DNA from: JBIOHJ01 sp044448905
GTDB lineage: Bacteria > Bacteroidota > Bacteroidia > AKYH767-A > OLB10
Direction of reading: 5' to 3'
Assembly: GCA_044448905.1 (NCBI GenBank)
Contig: JBIOHJ010000103.1
Coordinates: forward strand, 1 to 11,421
DNA length: 11,421 bases
Shown: piece by piece, positions 1 through 6,452 of the stretch
Numbering within the stretch: the stretch's first letter is position 1
How the letters are laid out: each line of letters opens with the position of its first letter
Program-made: the position numbers and the translations under genes
The notes under the pieces: generated by a model
What the model was told of the DNA's origin: nothing
Seen by the model: the letters and a program-made list of their open reading frames with translations, nothing else
Databases searched by the model: none

Positions 1-113
1 ATGAAGAAGCTATACGGGTTGTAAAACAAATGCCCAAATGGACTTCTGGAAAAATGCATGAGAAACCGGTAAGAGTTCAATACAACCTGCCGGTCAGGTT
101 TGCAAGGAAATAG
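1..113 (+). CDS. TonB-like energy transducer, C-terminal fragment (5' end outside window)
   Basis: Reading from base 3 gives 36 in-frame residues up to the TAG at 111-113. They contain VVKQMPKWTSGK, then KPVRVQYNLPVRF. This is the signature of the end of the TonB C-terminal domain in Bacteroidota, where an 'MPKWxPGxxxGKPVxVxFxLPIxF' pattern is usual. TonB proteins span the periplasm and pass energy from the ExbB/ExbD motor to outer-membrane receptors by pairing a C-terminal strand with the receptor's TonB box. Many Bacteroidota copies are stand-alone proteins or C-terminal fusions to other modules, so the upstream architecture cannot be judged. It converges on the peroxiredoxin gene with 62 bases between the stop codons, and I see no clear terminator hairpin there. 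The assignment rests on the motif alone, but the motif is distinctive. Confidence 0.85.
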   Translation, partial: EEAIRVVKQMPKWTSGKMHEKPVRVQYNLPVRFARK

Positions 114-175
114 ATTCAATTTTATTTTTCGCAAATCCTGATTCGGTTTTCTCCTTTTCTTTACTTCCGATTTTT

Positions 176-646
176 TTAATTTAAATTCTTTAAAGTTTCT
201 TTAATCTTTTCAAAATCCGGAAGCAGGCTTGCATTTTCCAGCACCTCGGCATAACGGATTATTCCATCCTTATCAATAACAAAAGCTGCACGCTTCGAGG
301 TTCCTTTCATGCCGAAATTAAAAACATCATATTGCGCACCGTATAACCCGCTTACCTCTTTATTGTAATCGGAAGCAAGAGTAAAATTCAAATTATGTTC
401 TTCTTTATATCTTTTCAGCACATAAACACTGTCTGTCGAAATGCCGATGACAATTGCATTAATCGAATTAAAAAAATTAAAATCATCACGCGCGGTACAG
501 AGTTGCTTGGTACAGGTACTTGTAAAAGCTGCCGGAAAAAAATGCAGTACTACGGGGTGTCCTTTTAACGATTCAAGTGAAACAGGTTGCTTGTCGGAAT
601 TGTATAAAGTGAATAATGGGGCTTTATCAGAAGGCTTTAATCTCAT
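176..646 (-). CDS. Peroxiredoxin (AhpC/TSA family, AhpE/BCP-like)
   Basis: A 156-residue thiol peroxidase that would reduce hydrogen peroxide or organic hydroperoxides with thioredoxin-type electron donors; it has no signal peptide, so it should be cytoplasmic. The peroxidatic motif reads FFPAAFTSTC: Pro38, Thr42 and Cys45 match the family PxxxTxxC. The conserved active-site arginine is probably Arg119 in SKRAAFVID. A second cysteine, Cys50, lies five residues after Cys45, the spacing of the resolving cysteine in E. coli BCP, while the FFPAAFT wording looks more like AhpE. The mechanism (1-Cys or atypical 2-Cys) is therefore open. I chose the ATG at 644-646 because MRLKPSDKAPLFTL is the usual N terminus of the family. 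An upstream in-frame start at 698-700 would add 18 hydrophobic, unconserved residues. It is divergent from the channel gene at 781. Confidence 0.92.
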   Translation of the reverse strand: MRLKPSDKAPLFTLYNSDKQPVSLESLKGHPVVLHFFPAAFTSTCTKQLCTARDDFNFFNSINAIVIGISTDSVYVLKRYKEEHNLNFTLASDYNKEVSGLYGAQYDVFNFGMKGTSKRAAFVIDKDGIIRYAEVLENASLLPDFEKIKETLKNLN

Positions 647-670
647 AAGCTGTAAGATTGAGTTATTAAT

Positions 671-706
671 ATTGACGTGTGTAAAAATAAAAATTAACAC
701 ATCAAT
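671..706. repeat. Imperfect inverted repeat between divergent peroxiredoxin and channel genes
   Basis: ATTGACGTGT at 671-680 and ACACATCAAT at 697-706 are complementary except for one pair, with a 16-base AT-rich spacer. The repeat lies about 25 bases upstream of the peroxiredoxin ATG and inside the divergent intergenic region, where an operator could sit. No regulator is recognisable, and chance is a fair explanation in AT-rich DNA. Confidence 0.25.
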
Positions 707-755
707 AAAATTCTTGCAGAAATAAAATTTACATATACCTTCACCGCCTTAAACC

Positions 756-771
756 TCCCGAAGTTTCGGGA
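756..771. repeat. Short perfect palindrome upstream of the channel gene
   Basis: TCCCGAAGTTTCGGGA has 7-base arms (756-762 and 765-771) that are exact reverse complements, and it can fold as a 6-bp stem with an AGTT loop. It ends 9 bases before the ATG of the channel gene, so it would lie in the 5' leader. Similar CCCGAA..TTCGGG palindromes recur in intergenic DNA of many Bacteroidota (from memory). It may be one such element, or a translation-modulating hairpin. Confidence 0.5.
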
Positions 772-780
772 TAAAAAACT

Positions 781-1455
781 ATGACCATGAGAAAATACAT
801 CATTGAATTCATCGGAACTTTTTTTCTTGTATTCGTTATTGCACTTACCACCAACAATCCCCAGATTTGGGCTGCAGGCGGAACTCCTTTTGCACCTATT
901 GCCATTGGCACTATACTTATGGTTATGGTTTACATGGGTGGTCATATTTCAGGAGCGCATTATAACCCGGCTGTAACGCTTGCTTGCTGGATGAATAAGA
1001 AAATTGAATCGAAAGATGCCATAACCTATATGGTAGTTCAGGTACTCGGTTCAATAGTGGCTGCGCTGCTTTTTTATTATATACTGGGTAGGAGCATGGG
1101 CGCACCCAAACCCATGAGCGGATTTGATTACAACTTAAAACCCATGCTGGTAGAATTGGTTTTCACGTTTGCTTTAGCACTGGTGGTTCTAAATGTTGCT
1201 GTTTCGAAAGATGTTGCCGGGAATTCTTATTACGGTTTAGCCATTGGCTTTACCGTTATGGCGGCAGCCTATGCAGGCGGACCTATTTCTGGCGGTGCAT
1301 TTAATCCTGCGGTTGGTACCGGACCCACTTTAATTAACGCATGGTGTGGTGGTGGAAGTTGTGAAGCATGGTGGATTTATTTAGTAGGTCCTTTTGGAGG
1401 CGGGGCACTTGCAGCAATTGTTTATAAAATGACGAATGCAAAAGAAAACCAGTAA
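781..1455 (+). CDS. MIP-family channel (aquaporin/glycerol facilitator superfamily)
   Basis: A 224-residue integral inner-membrane channel with the two half-repeats of the MIP fold. The first NPA box is at residues 62-64 (SGAHYNPAVTLA) and the second at 175-177 (SGGAFNPAVGTGP). Hydrophobic segments lie at about 5-23, 38-55, 83-103, 121-141, 150-167 and 197-216, giving the expected six helices. The canonical second box is NPAR, with Arg lining the ar/R selectivity filter; here that position is Val178. By counting back from NPA, the filter histidine position of water-specific aquaporins falls near Ala163. The pore may therefore be wider or pass a different solute than water, and I do not assign aqpZ or glpF. 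An alternative ATG at 787 (MRKYIIEF) would remove two residues. The gene converges on the DUF3943 gene with only 15 bases between stops. Confidence 0.9.
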   Translation: MTMRKYIIEFIGTFFLVFVIALTTNNPQIWAAGGTPFAPIAIGTILMVMVYMGGHISGAHYNPAVTLACWMNKKIESKDAITYMVVQVLGSIVAALLFYYILGRSMGAPKPMSGFDYNLKPMLVELVFTFALALVVLNVAVSKDVAGNSYYGLAIGFTVMAAAYAGGPISGGAFNPAVGTGPTLINAWCGGGSCEAWWIYLVGPFGGGALAAIVYKMTNAKENQ

Positions 1456-1470
1456 ATAAATTCTACTTTC

Positions 1471-2919
1471 TTAATCATACCTTTTTACCTGTCGCGAATT
1501 TTCAAAATAAATCATTAGAAATATTTTTTGTTCGGTGCTTGAGAGTCGCAAGTCAGGCAAATCAGGATAATTTAAATTATTAATATATAAAAGGTGTTCG
1601 AATCCTGCACGAATATTTTTATATAGTGTAACCGAAATGCTCGGTTTGATAAGTGAAACGTGGCTGTCTTCTTCAGGACCTACCAGCGTATAAAGCCGGT
1701 AATAATATCCGAGCAGACTTAAGGTGAGGATATTTCTGAAATCAAAAGAGCTTTCAAGCTTCACTTCGAGTCCGCCACTGTAATTGTATTTCCTGTAAGT
1801 AGCAGTATCAGAAGGCGCCTGGCGCGTGCTGTTTCCCGCAAGAGGCACACCGCTTACAAACACATTGTTATAAAAAGCAGATTTGTTCATAGAAATTTTT
1901 GTTGCTGCTCCGCCACCGAAAGTAATCGTGCCCAATTCAAAGGTAGAATTATTCCAATAGTTGTAATGCTGGAACAATCCATAAAGCATTTTAAAATTTT
2001 TTGTATCCACATTCCTGCCTGTGAGTAAACCATAGCCGGTAATATTATCAAGCTTTATTGTTCCTGCCAGGAAATTAAATTCAGTGCGCAGCTTAAAAAA
2101 GTCAAACGGCTTACGAATCCTGTTTTCAAAAGGGTCACCATAAAAAACAGAAATATTGAGAAAAGGATTATCTTCACCGGTATTAAAATCGGTTCCTTCA
2201 TTCAGTCTTCGTACCCCACCGAATAGTGTAAGGTTGAGCAGGTCAGCCTGGTAAGTGGTGTCACTTGTAACGCGGGATACTTTACCCTGGAAAATCCTGT
2301 TAAGGCCGCGCATAGGATTCACAATAGCGGCACCGGTTTCGCGAATCACCCTTGGTCCTCCCCGCTTCCGGTCATTAAGAATATTGGAACTGATGCGATA
2401 GAAAATTTCACCGAGAAACCATCCGGCAACAGGCGTAGCGATAATATCGTTGTAAGAAGGTGCAGTGGTTTCGCCAAAGTATTCCCATAATAAGCTGCCT
2501 CCAATGGCAAACGGAATGGAGGCTGCAAAATTATACCCATTAGAGCGTGCAGCATTAAAGTAAAGGCTGCCGGTATAAGGATGCCCTATGAAATTAACAC
2601 CAAACAAATCTCTGTCCCACTCCCATGAAGCTTTTAAATTTTTTTTCCAGGTTTCAGTAGTTACCTGCGCCCAATCATATTTAAAAATATATTTGTTAAC
2701 AGCACAGAGCGATGCATTGAATCCTATAACTTCAGCAACGGGTATCCACAACGGATATTTTTTTTCATAATAAGGATCATCTTTCAAAAGGTCGCCATAA
2801 TGAGTACGGGCAGTTGTATCAGCTTTTCCCGGTTGAACTTTAGGCGCCACAGGAGTTGGCTGTTGTGCGAAAAGATTTAATGAAATGAAACAAATTAATA
2901 AGAGCGAAAGTTTTCGCAT
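1471..2919 (-). CDS. DUF3943 domain protein, probable outer-membrane protein
   Basis: A 482-residue exported protein. Residues 1-19 form a signal peptide (MRKLSLLLIC...LFAQ, cut before QQP). The DUF3943 core is at about 98-180: a WEWDRD-FGVN start, GHPYTGSLYFNAARSNGYN at 112-130, then FAIGGSLLWEYFGE and GWFLGEIFYRIS, which match the family's characteristic order. The C-terminal half (about 215-482) is rich in alternating polar/hydrophobic stretches with aromatic residues, as expected for beta strands of an outer-membrane barrel; this is inference from composition. The molecular function of DUF3943 is unknown. A TAnnTTTG element lies just upstream. The small membrane-protein gene at 2986-3141 is in the same orientation 66 bases upstream, so the two could be partly co-transcribed. 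Confidence 0.85.
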   Translation of the reverse strand: MRKLSLLLICFISLNLFAQQPTPVAPKVQPGKADTTARTHYGDLLKDDPYYEKKYPLWIPVAEVIGFNASLCAVNKYIFKYDWAQVTTETWKKNLKASWEWDRDLFGVNFIGHPYTGSLYFNAARSNGYNFAASIPFAIGGSLLWEYFGETTAPSYNDIIATPVAGWFLGEIFYRISSNILNDRKRGGPRVIRETGAAIVNPMRGLNRIFQGKVSRVTSDTTYQADLLNLTLFGGVRRLNEGTDFNTGEDNPFLNISVFYGDPFENRIRKPFDFFKLRTEFNFLAGTIKLDNITGYGLLTGRNVDTKNFKMLYGLFQHYNYWNNSTFELGTITFGGGAATKISMNKSAFYNNVFVSGVPLAGNSTRQAPSDTATYRKYNYSGGLEVKLESSFDFRNILTLSLLGYYYRLYTLVGPEEDSHVSLIKPSISVTLYKNIRAGFEHLLYINNLNYPDLPDLRLSSTEQKIFLMIYFENSRQVKRYD

Positions 2920-2941
2920 AAAACAAATTTTATGTGAATTG

Positions 2942-2949
2942 CAAAACTA
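2942..2949 (-). promoter_or_regulatory. Candidate Bacteroidota -7 promoter element for the DUF3943 gene
   Basis: On the minus strand this reads TAGTTTTG, a full match to the Bacteroidota -7 consensus TAnnTTTG, about 22 bases before the ATG at 2919. It would give a leader of roughly 15 bases. No convincing TTG -33 element stands at the usual distance, so the call rests on the -7 match alone. Confidence 0.4.
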
Positions 2950-2985
2950 ACTAACGTGCCGTTTTTCTTTTAAGCACAGGCTAAT

Positions 2986-3141
2986 TTACAAAGGCCTTCT
3001 TCCTTGTATAACTCTTAGTAAAACAGCAACTATTGCTATAACCAGCAATAAATGTATTATTCCAGTTGCATGAAAGCCTAAAAATCCGATTAACCAGGCG
3101 ATGATTAGAATCACGGCTATGGTATAAAGTAAGTTTCCCAT
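2986..3141 (-). CDS. Small two-helix membrane protein (lmo0937 family-like)
   Basis: A 51-residue protein starting MGNLLYTIAVILIIAWLIGF and ending GRRPL. Two hydrophobic segments (about 4-21 and 26-43) are joined by a short GFHATG turn, and the end is basic (RVIQGRR). This is the pattern of the small 'lmo0937 family membrane proteins' common in Bacteroidota and Firmicutes, whose role is unknown; in many genomes they sit among stress-response and envelope genes. The ATG at 3139-3141 is preferred because MGNLLYTIAVIL is the conserved N terminus. An in-frame ATG at 3190-3192 would add 17 lysine-rich residues of no family likeness. The upstream stretch is A-rich with no Shine-Dalgarno motif. Too short for enzymatic function; membrane insertion is the only safe prediction. 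Confidence 0.8.
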   Translation of the reverse strand: MGNLLYTIAVILIIAWLIGFLGFHATGIIHLLLVIAIVAVLLRVIQGRRPL

Positions 3142-3353
3142 ATTGTTAATTTTTTTTTGTTTGTAAATCCTCTTTAAAAATATATGCCACATTTAGGATA
3201 AAGTGAGCAAAACGACTGATTGAGAGTTTGTTTTAATACAATTTCATAAAGCAGTTGCCTAGCTTCAAGTAAGGTTGTTTTGGAGAAAAACGGGGATAAT
3301 GGAGGACACTGGCATAATTATTTAAATTAAAACATTATCAGAAACTAAAAATC

Positions 3354-4205
3354 ATGAAAAAGAGAATATTAATTGCGTGTGCAATTTTGGTTGCAGCCTG
3401 CAATTCTACACGGCCGCAAGCACCTGCTGTGGTAATAAGCGATAAAACCGGGTGGCATAAGATAGGAGTAAGAACAGTTGATTTAAAAAAAGATAAGGAT
3501 GAGATACCGGTAATAGGTGCCAACCGTTTTGCGGCTGTAAAATTTAAAGTTATTGATGCCGCTATTGATCTGCAGGATTTGGAAATATATTATGCAGACG
3601 GAAGCAGGGAAGATATCCAAATATACGCACCGCTGGTATCGGGAAATGAAAGCCACACCGTTGACCTGAAAGGAAATGAAAGCGACATCCGGAAAATAGT
3701 TTTCGTTTATAAAACGCTTCGTAACCGCAACGATGAAAAAGCAACTGTGGAAATATGGGGATTAAAAACAAATGTTCCCGACACTACTGTAAGGGAAGTG
3801 AAAACCAAGAGCGATGTGGATAATAAAAATCCCGAAGATGGCGAATTGCCAAAACCTGCCGTGATAATGACCGATAAATCGGGATGGCAAATGATAGCAT
3901 CAACGCATGTTGATTTTAAAAAAGACCGTGATGAAGTGATAGTGGTTGGAAAAGACTTGTTCCGCCAGGTTAAATTAAAAGCAAGCGATGCTTCCATTGA
4001 GTTGGATGAACTGATTGTGTATTTCGAAAATGATAACACGCCTCAAAAAATACCCGTGAAAAGCATTTTAATGGAAGGCAAAGAAACACGTGTGATGGAT
4101 TTAGAAGGCAGAGACAAACCCATCGGTAAAATAGGTTTGACTTATCGCACCATTCAAAACCAGGATAAAGAAAAAGCCGAAATACAAATATGGGGACTTA
4201 AATGA
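3354..4205 (+). CDS. Lipoprotein with two tandem copies of one beta-rich domain
   Basis: A 283-residue lipoprotein of no family I can name with confidence. The signal peptide ends in a lipobox, VAAC with Cys16. Two homologous domains follow: about 25-138 and 169-283. Both begin AVxxxDKxGW, continue with a V-D-x-KKD-x-DE motif (TVDLKKDKDE at 41-50, HVDFKKDRDE at 185-194), an F-V-K-DA-I-L core, a D-L-G step, then I-x-x-Y+T, and both close with an EIWGLK or QIWGLK ending. A charged linker of about 30 residues joins them. The pattern loosely recalls DUF2541-like proteins (weak). The alternating strand pattern suggests a ligand- or protein-binding module at the envelope. The start codon follows an A-rich stretch. 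The PAP2 gene lies 97 bases downstream in the same direction, across a hairpin. Confidence 0.85.
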   Translation: MKKRILIACAILVAACNSTRPQAPAVVISDKTGWHKIGVRTVDLKKDKDEIPVIGANRFAAVKFKVIDAAIDLQDLEIYYADGSREDIQIYAPLVSGNESHTVDLKGNESDIRKIVFVYKTLRNRNDEKATVEIWGLKTNVPDTTVREVKTKSDVDNKNPEDGELPKPAVIMTDKSGWQMIASTHVDFKKDRDEVIVVGKDLFRQVKLKASDASIELDELIVYFENDNTPQKIPVKSILMEGKETRVMDLEGRDKPIGKIGLTYRTIQNQDKEKAEIQIWGLK

Positions 4206-4227
4206 AAAATATTGATATGGATATATT

Positions 4228-4272
4228 GCCGCAGATTCACAGATTTTATTTTTTAATCTGTGAATCTGTGGC
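4228..4272. repeat. Long hairpin, dispersed-repeat-like, between lipoprotein and PAP2 genes
   Basis: Two 18-base arms (4228-4245 and 4255-4272) pair with a single G-T wobble and enclose a 9-base loop, TTATTTTTT. The arms are themselves repetitive: each holds CAGATT twice, separated by CA. No T-run follows the right arm, so it is not a standard intrinsic terminator, although it starts 22 bases after a stop codon. The 'CTGTGAATCTGTGGC' wording strongly resembles intergenic palindromes that recur in many Bacteroidota genomes (recollection, not searched). It may act as an mRNA 3'-end stabiliser or attenuator between the two genes. Confidence 0.7.
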
Positions 4273-4302
4273 TAATTGCATTGGAATTTAAATTCAAAAC
4301 GT

Positions 4303-5181
4303 ATGAGAAATAAAAAATACATTATTTGTTTGGTCTTCGTAACCCTGTTTTTAAATGTGTATTCGCAGCAGGATACTACTCGTTTACAGCCAGGCGATTC
4401 ATTAATTACGGGTGATGTTGATGCAACCACTCACCAGGAAGTTTATAAGCTTAACCTGGCTGTTGACATTCCCATTGTTGCGGTAGGTGGCGGATGGTCG
4501 GCATTTGCGTTTACAAAAATTTATAAAAAAGACCCGTCAACTCCCGAGCAAATAATGAATCTCGATAAAAACGATATTAATTCTTTCGACAGGGGATCAG
4601 CAGGTAACTGGGATGAAGAAGCCGATAAAATAAGCGATTATCCTTTTTATGCGTCAATGCCGCTTCCCTTCTTTCTTCTTTTTGATAAAGAAATAAGACA
4701 CGATGCCGGTAAAATCGGTTTACTGTATCTCGAAGCCCTGGCTATAACGGGTATGATATATACAGGTTGTGTATATTTTGTTGACCGTTACCGCCCGCAA
4801 ACATATAACACTTCAATTCCTGTAGAAGACAGAACCGGTGGTAATTATAAAGATGCATTTATTGCCGGGCACCCTGCGCTTGTTGCCACAGCTACTTTTT
4901 TCACCGCCAAGGTTTATTCTGATTACAATCCCGATTCAAAATTCAAATATGCTTTATACGGGCTGGCAGTTGGAGCCACCGGGTATACAGTTTACCTGAG
5001 GCATATAGCGGGAAAACATTTCCCCTCTGATTTCATCCTGGGAGTATCTACCGGCATTTTAAGCGGAATGCTTGTTCCCCATTTTCATAAAAATAAAATG
5101 CATAAGGATTCGCGGCTGGGCTTTATGCCTGTGAGCAACGGAAAAATGCACGGCTTTGCTTTAAGGTATTCGCTGAAATAA
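4303..5181 (+). CDS. PAP2-superfamily phosphatase-like protein, exported
   Basis: A 292-residue protein with a signal peptide or N-terminal anchor (residues 1-22, ending YSQ), a periplasmic stretch, and the PAP2 core in the C-terminal half. PAP2 enzymes remove phosphate from lipid phosphates such as phosphatidic acid or undecaprenyl pyrophosphate. Motif C3 is well kept: Arg233-x5-His239-x3-Asp243 (LRHIAGKHFPSD). C2, normally PSGH, reads IAGH with His190. C1, normally K-x6-RP, keeps Arg164-Pro165 but has Val157 where the lysine belongs. The nucleophile His239, acid His190 and Asp243 are therefore present, while two phosphate-binding residues differ. The ATG at 4303 gives a clean signal peptide; an upstream TTG at 4276 would add nine unlikely residues and lies next to the hairpin. 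It probably shares a transcript with the upstream lipoprotein gene. Confidence 0.82.
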   Translation: MRNKKYIICLVFVTLFLNVYSQQDTTRLQPGDSLITGDVDATTHQEVYKLNLAVDIPIVAVGGGWSAFAFTKIYKKDPSTPEQIMNLDKNDINSFDRGSAGNWDEEADKISDYPFYASMPLPFFLLFDKEIRHDAGKIGLLYLEALAITGMIYTGCVYFVDRYRPQTYNTSIPVEDRTGGNYKDAFIAGHPALVATATFFTAKVYSDYNPDSKFKYALYGLAVGATGYTVYLRHIAGKHFPSDFILGVSTGILSGMLVPHFHKNKMHKDSRLGFMPVSNGKMHGFALRYSLK

Positions 5182-5199
5182 GTTTTGAGAAAAGAAAAT

Positions 5200-5263
5200 A
5201 AGAGAGTGGTAAAGCGGGTTGGGAAATTGACTGCGATGTAATTTCCCACCCGTTCACTTTCTT
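5200..5263 (+). terminator. Terminator-like imperfect hairpin after the PAP2 gene
   Basis: The left arm (5200-5228) and right arm (5240-5263) pair through GGGAAATT/AATTTCCC, CGGGT/ACCCG and AAGAGAGTG/CACTTTCTT, with a small bulge and an internal loop. It starts 19 bases after the PAP2 stop codon. The trailing sequence is only weakly T-rich, so termination efficiency is uncertain. The position, with a new promoter element further on, supports a transcript end. Confidence 0.5.
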
Positions 5264-5379
5264 AATTGGCTAATCACACAATTTCAACCTGGCAAGGGTT
5301 CGCTAAGAGATTTAATAATCCATTCATAGTTTTTTTTTATATTATTTCGATACTTTATCAAACAGTTCGCTAATACACC

Positions 5380-5387
5380 TACCTTTG
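5380..5387 (+). promoter_or_regulatory. Candidate -7 promoter element for the T9SS cargo gene
   Basis: TACCTTTG is a full match to the Bacteroidota -7 consensus TAnnTTTG, 70 bases before the ATG at 5458. It would give a leader of roughly 60 bases. No clear -33 TTG is seen at the usual spacing. The surrounding 5264-5457 stretch is AT-rich and holds nothing else that I recognise. Confidence 0.4.
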
Positions 5388-5457
5388 GTTGGATTAACGA
5401 ATTTTTTTTGAAATGGAAGTTCGTATATTTAAATGTTATCCGTAATTTTTTATCGCG

Positions 5458-6429
5458 ATGATTAAACTGTATTGCTTAATAATGTTTCTCACTTGCAGAG
5501 TTTGTAGCGGACAAAATTTGGTTCCAAACCCGAGTTTTGAAATGCATGATACATGTCCGGACAATGGTAATCAAATAAACTTCGCTACATTTTGGAATAA
5601 CCCGCAACCTTATTCCTCACCGGATTATTTTAATGCCTGTGCAATACCACCTGGATACAGCGTCCCCCTCAATATTATAGGATATGAAGCAGCACATTCA
5701 GGAGTAGCATATGCAGGAATAGTCACTGCTCATTTAAATCCTAATACACCTAATGCTTGGAATGCCAGAGAGTATATTCAGGCAGAACTTTTGGATACTT
5801 TGCAAGGAGGAATAAATTATTGTGTTTCCTTTTACGTCAGTGCAGGTGATTCTGTATATTATACTTCCAATAACATTGGAATTTATTTTTCCCAGACAGA
5901 AGTTCAAGACACCACATGTCAGTTTTGTAATTTAACATACACGCCACAATTAGAGAATTCACTTTCAAATAATATAGTCGGTAATGGATGGACATTAATT
6001 TCTGGAAATTATACAGCTTCAGGAGGGGAAAAATATATTGTAATTGGGAATTTCAGGGACAGTGCGAATACTCAAACAACTTTTATCGGATTTACTTCTC
6101 TGTTGTTCGCATATTATGCTTTCTGTTATATTGATGACGTATCTATATCCATTGATTCGACTATGTGTAGTGGCACAGGAATTAATGAAGTTAATGAAAA
6201 TGAATTATCCTTATTTCCAAATCCTGTTACAGATAAAATAAATATTACAACAAAAGGAAATGAACTTGTTGAAGCAAATTTCTTTGATGTAACAGGGAGA
6301 AAAATATTAAGGCAATCATTTACAAATTCAATTTCAATAAACGCAGAACAACTTGCAAAAGGTATTTATCTTTACGAAGTGAGTAACAAAAACGGAGTGA
6401 TTAAGAAAGGAAAGGTTGTAAAAAATTGA
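5458..6429 (+). CDS. T9SS-exported surface protein with C-terminal sorting domain
   Basis: A 323-residue secreted protein. Residues 1-18 are a signal peptide; the mature form starts QNLVPNPSFE, the usual opening of Bacteroidota jelly-roll (carbohydrate-binding-like) modules. The central region (about 19-235) has GYEAAHSGVAYAGI near 75-88, YIQAELLDTLQGG near 107-118, YCVSFYVSAGD near 121-131 and FCYIDDVSIS near 222-231, all standard landmarks of this module. Residues 250-323 are a type A T9SS sorting domain: LFPNPVTDKINI, FFDVTGRKIL, then LAKGIYLYEV and a basic GKVVKN end. Such proteins cross the outer membrane by the Por secretion system, lose the C-terminal domain and are released or attached to the surface. 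No catalytic motif is visible, so a binding or adhesive role is the best inference. Codon third positions look more AT-rich than in neighbouring genes. Confidence 0.92.
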   Translation: MIKLYCLIMFLTCRVCSGQNLVPNPSFEMHDTCPDNGNQINFATFWNNPQPYSSPDYFNACAIPPGYSVPLNIIGYEAAHSGVAYAGIVTAHLNPNTPNAWNAREYIQAELLDTLQGGINYCVSFYVSAGDSVYYTSNNIGIYFSQTEVQDTTCQFCNLTYTPQLENSLSNNIVGNGWTLISGNYTASGGEKYIVIGNFRDSANTQTTFIGFTSLLFAYYAFCYIDDVSISIDSTMCSGTGINEVNENELSLFPNPVTDKINITTKGNELVEANFFDVTGRKILRQSFTNSISINAEQLAKGIYLYEVSNKNGVIKKGKVVKN

Positions 6430-6452
6430 GAGTGTTTTTCTAAGTTTAGCAC

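Noticed and set aside
671..706. Imperfect inverted repeat as a firm operator between the divergent peroxiredoxin and channel genes
   Set aside because: One mismatch in ten and a 16-base AT-rich spacer; chance is likely, and no regulator gene is present. Kept only as a low-confidence feature.
441..725. Plus-strand open frame of 94 codons
   Set aside because: It lies antisense inside the peroxiredoxin gene, and its translation has no domain-like pattern.
3254..3281. Possible promoter for the duplicated lipoprotein gene (TTG, 17-base gap, TTGTTTTG)
   Set aside because: The -7 element has a mismatch at its second base and the spacing is at the short end; too weak to list.
3707..4039. Minus-strand open frame of 110 codons
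   Set aside because: Antisense to the duplicated lipoprotein; serine-rich translation with no signal or motif.
6430..6452. Terminator between the convergent T9SS cargo and metallophosphoesterase genes
   Set aside because: Only four-base complementary patches with a two-base loop; no stable hairpin can be drawn in the 23 bases.
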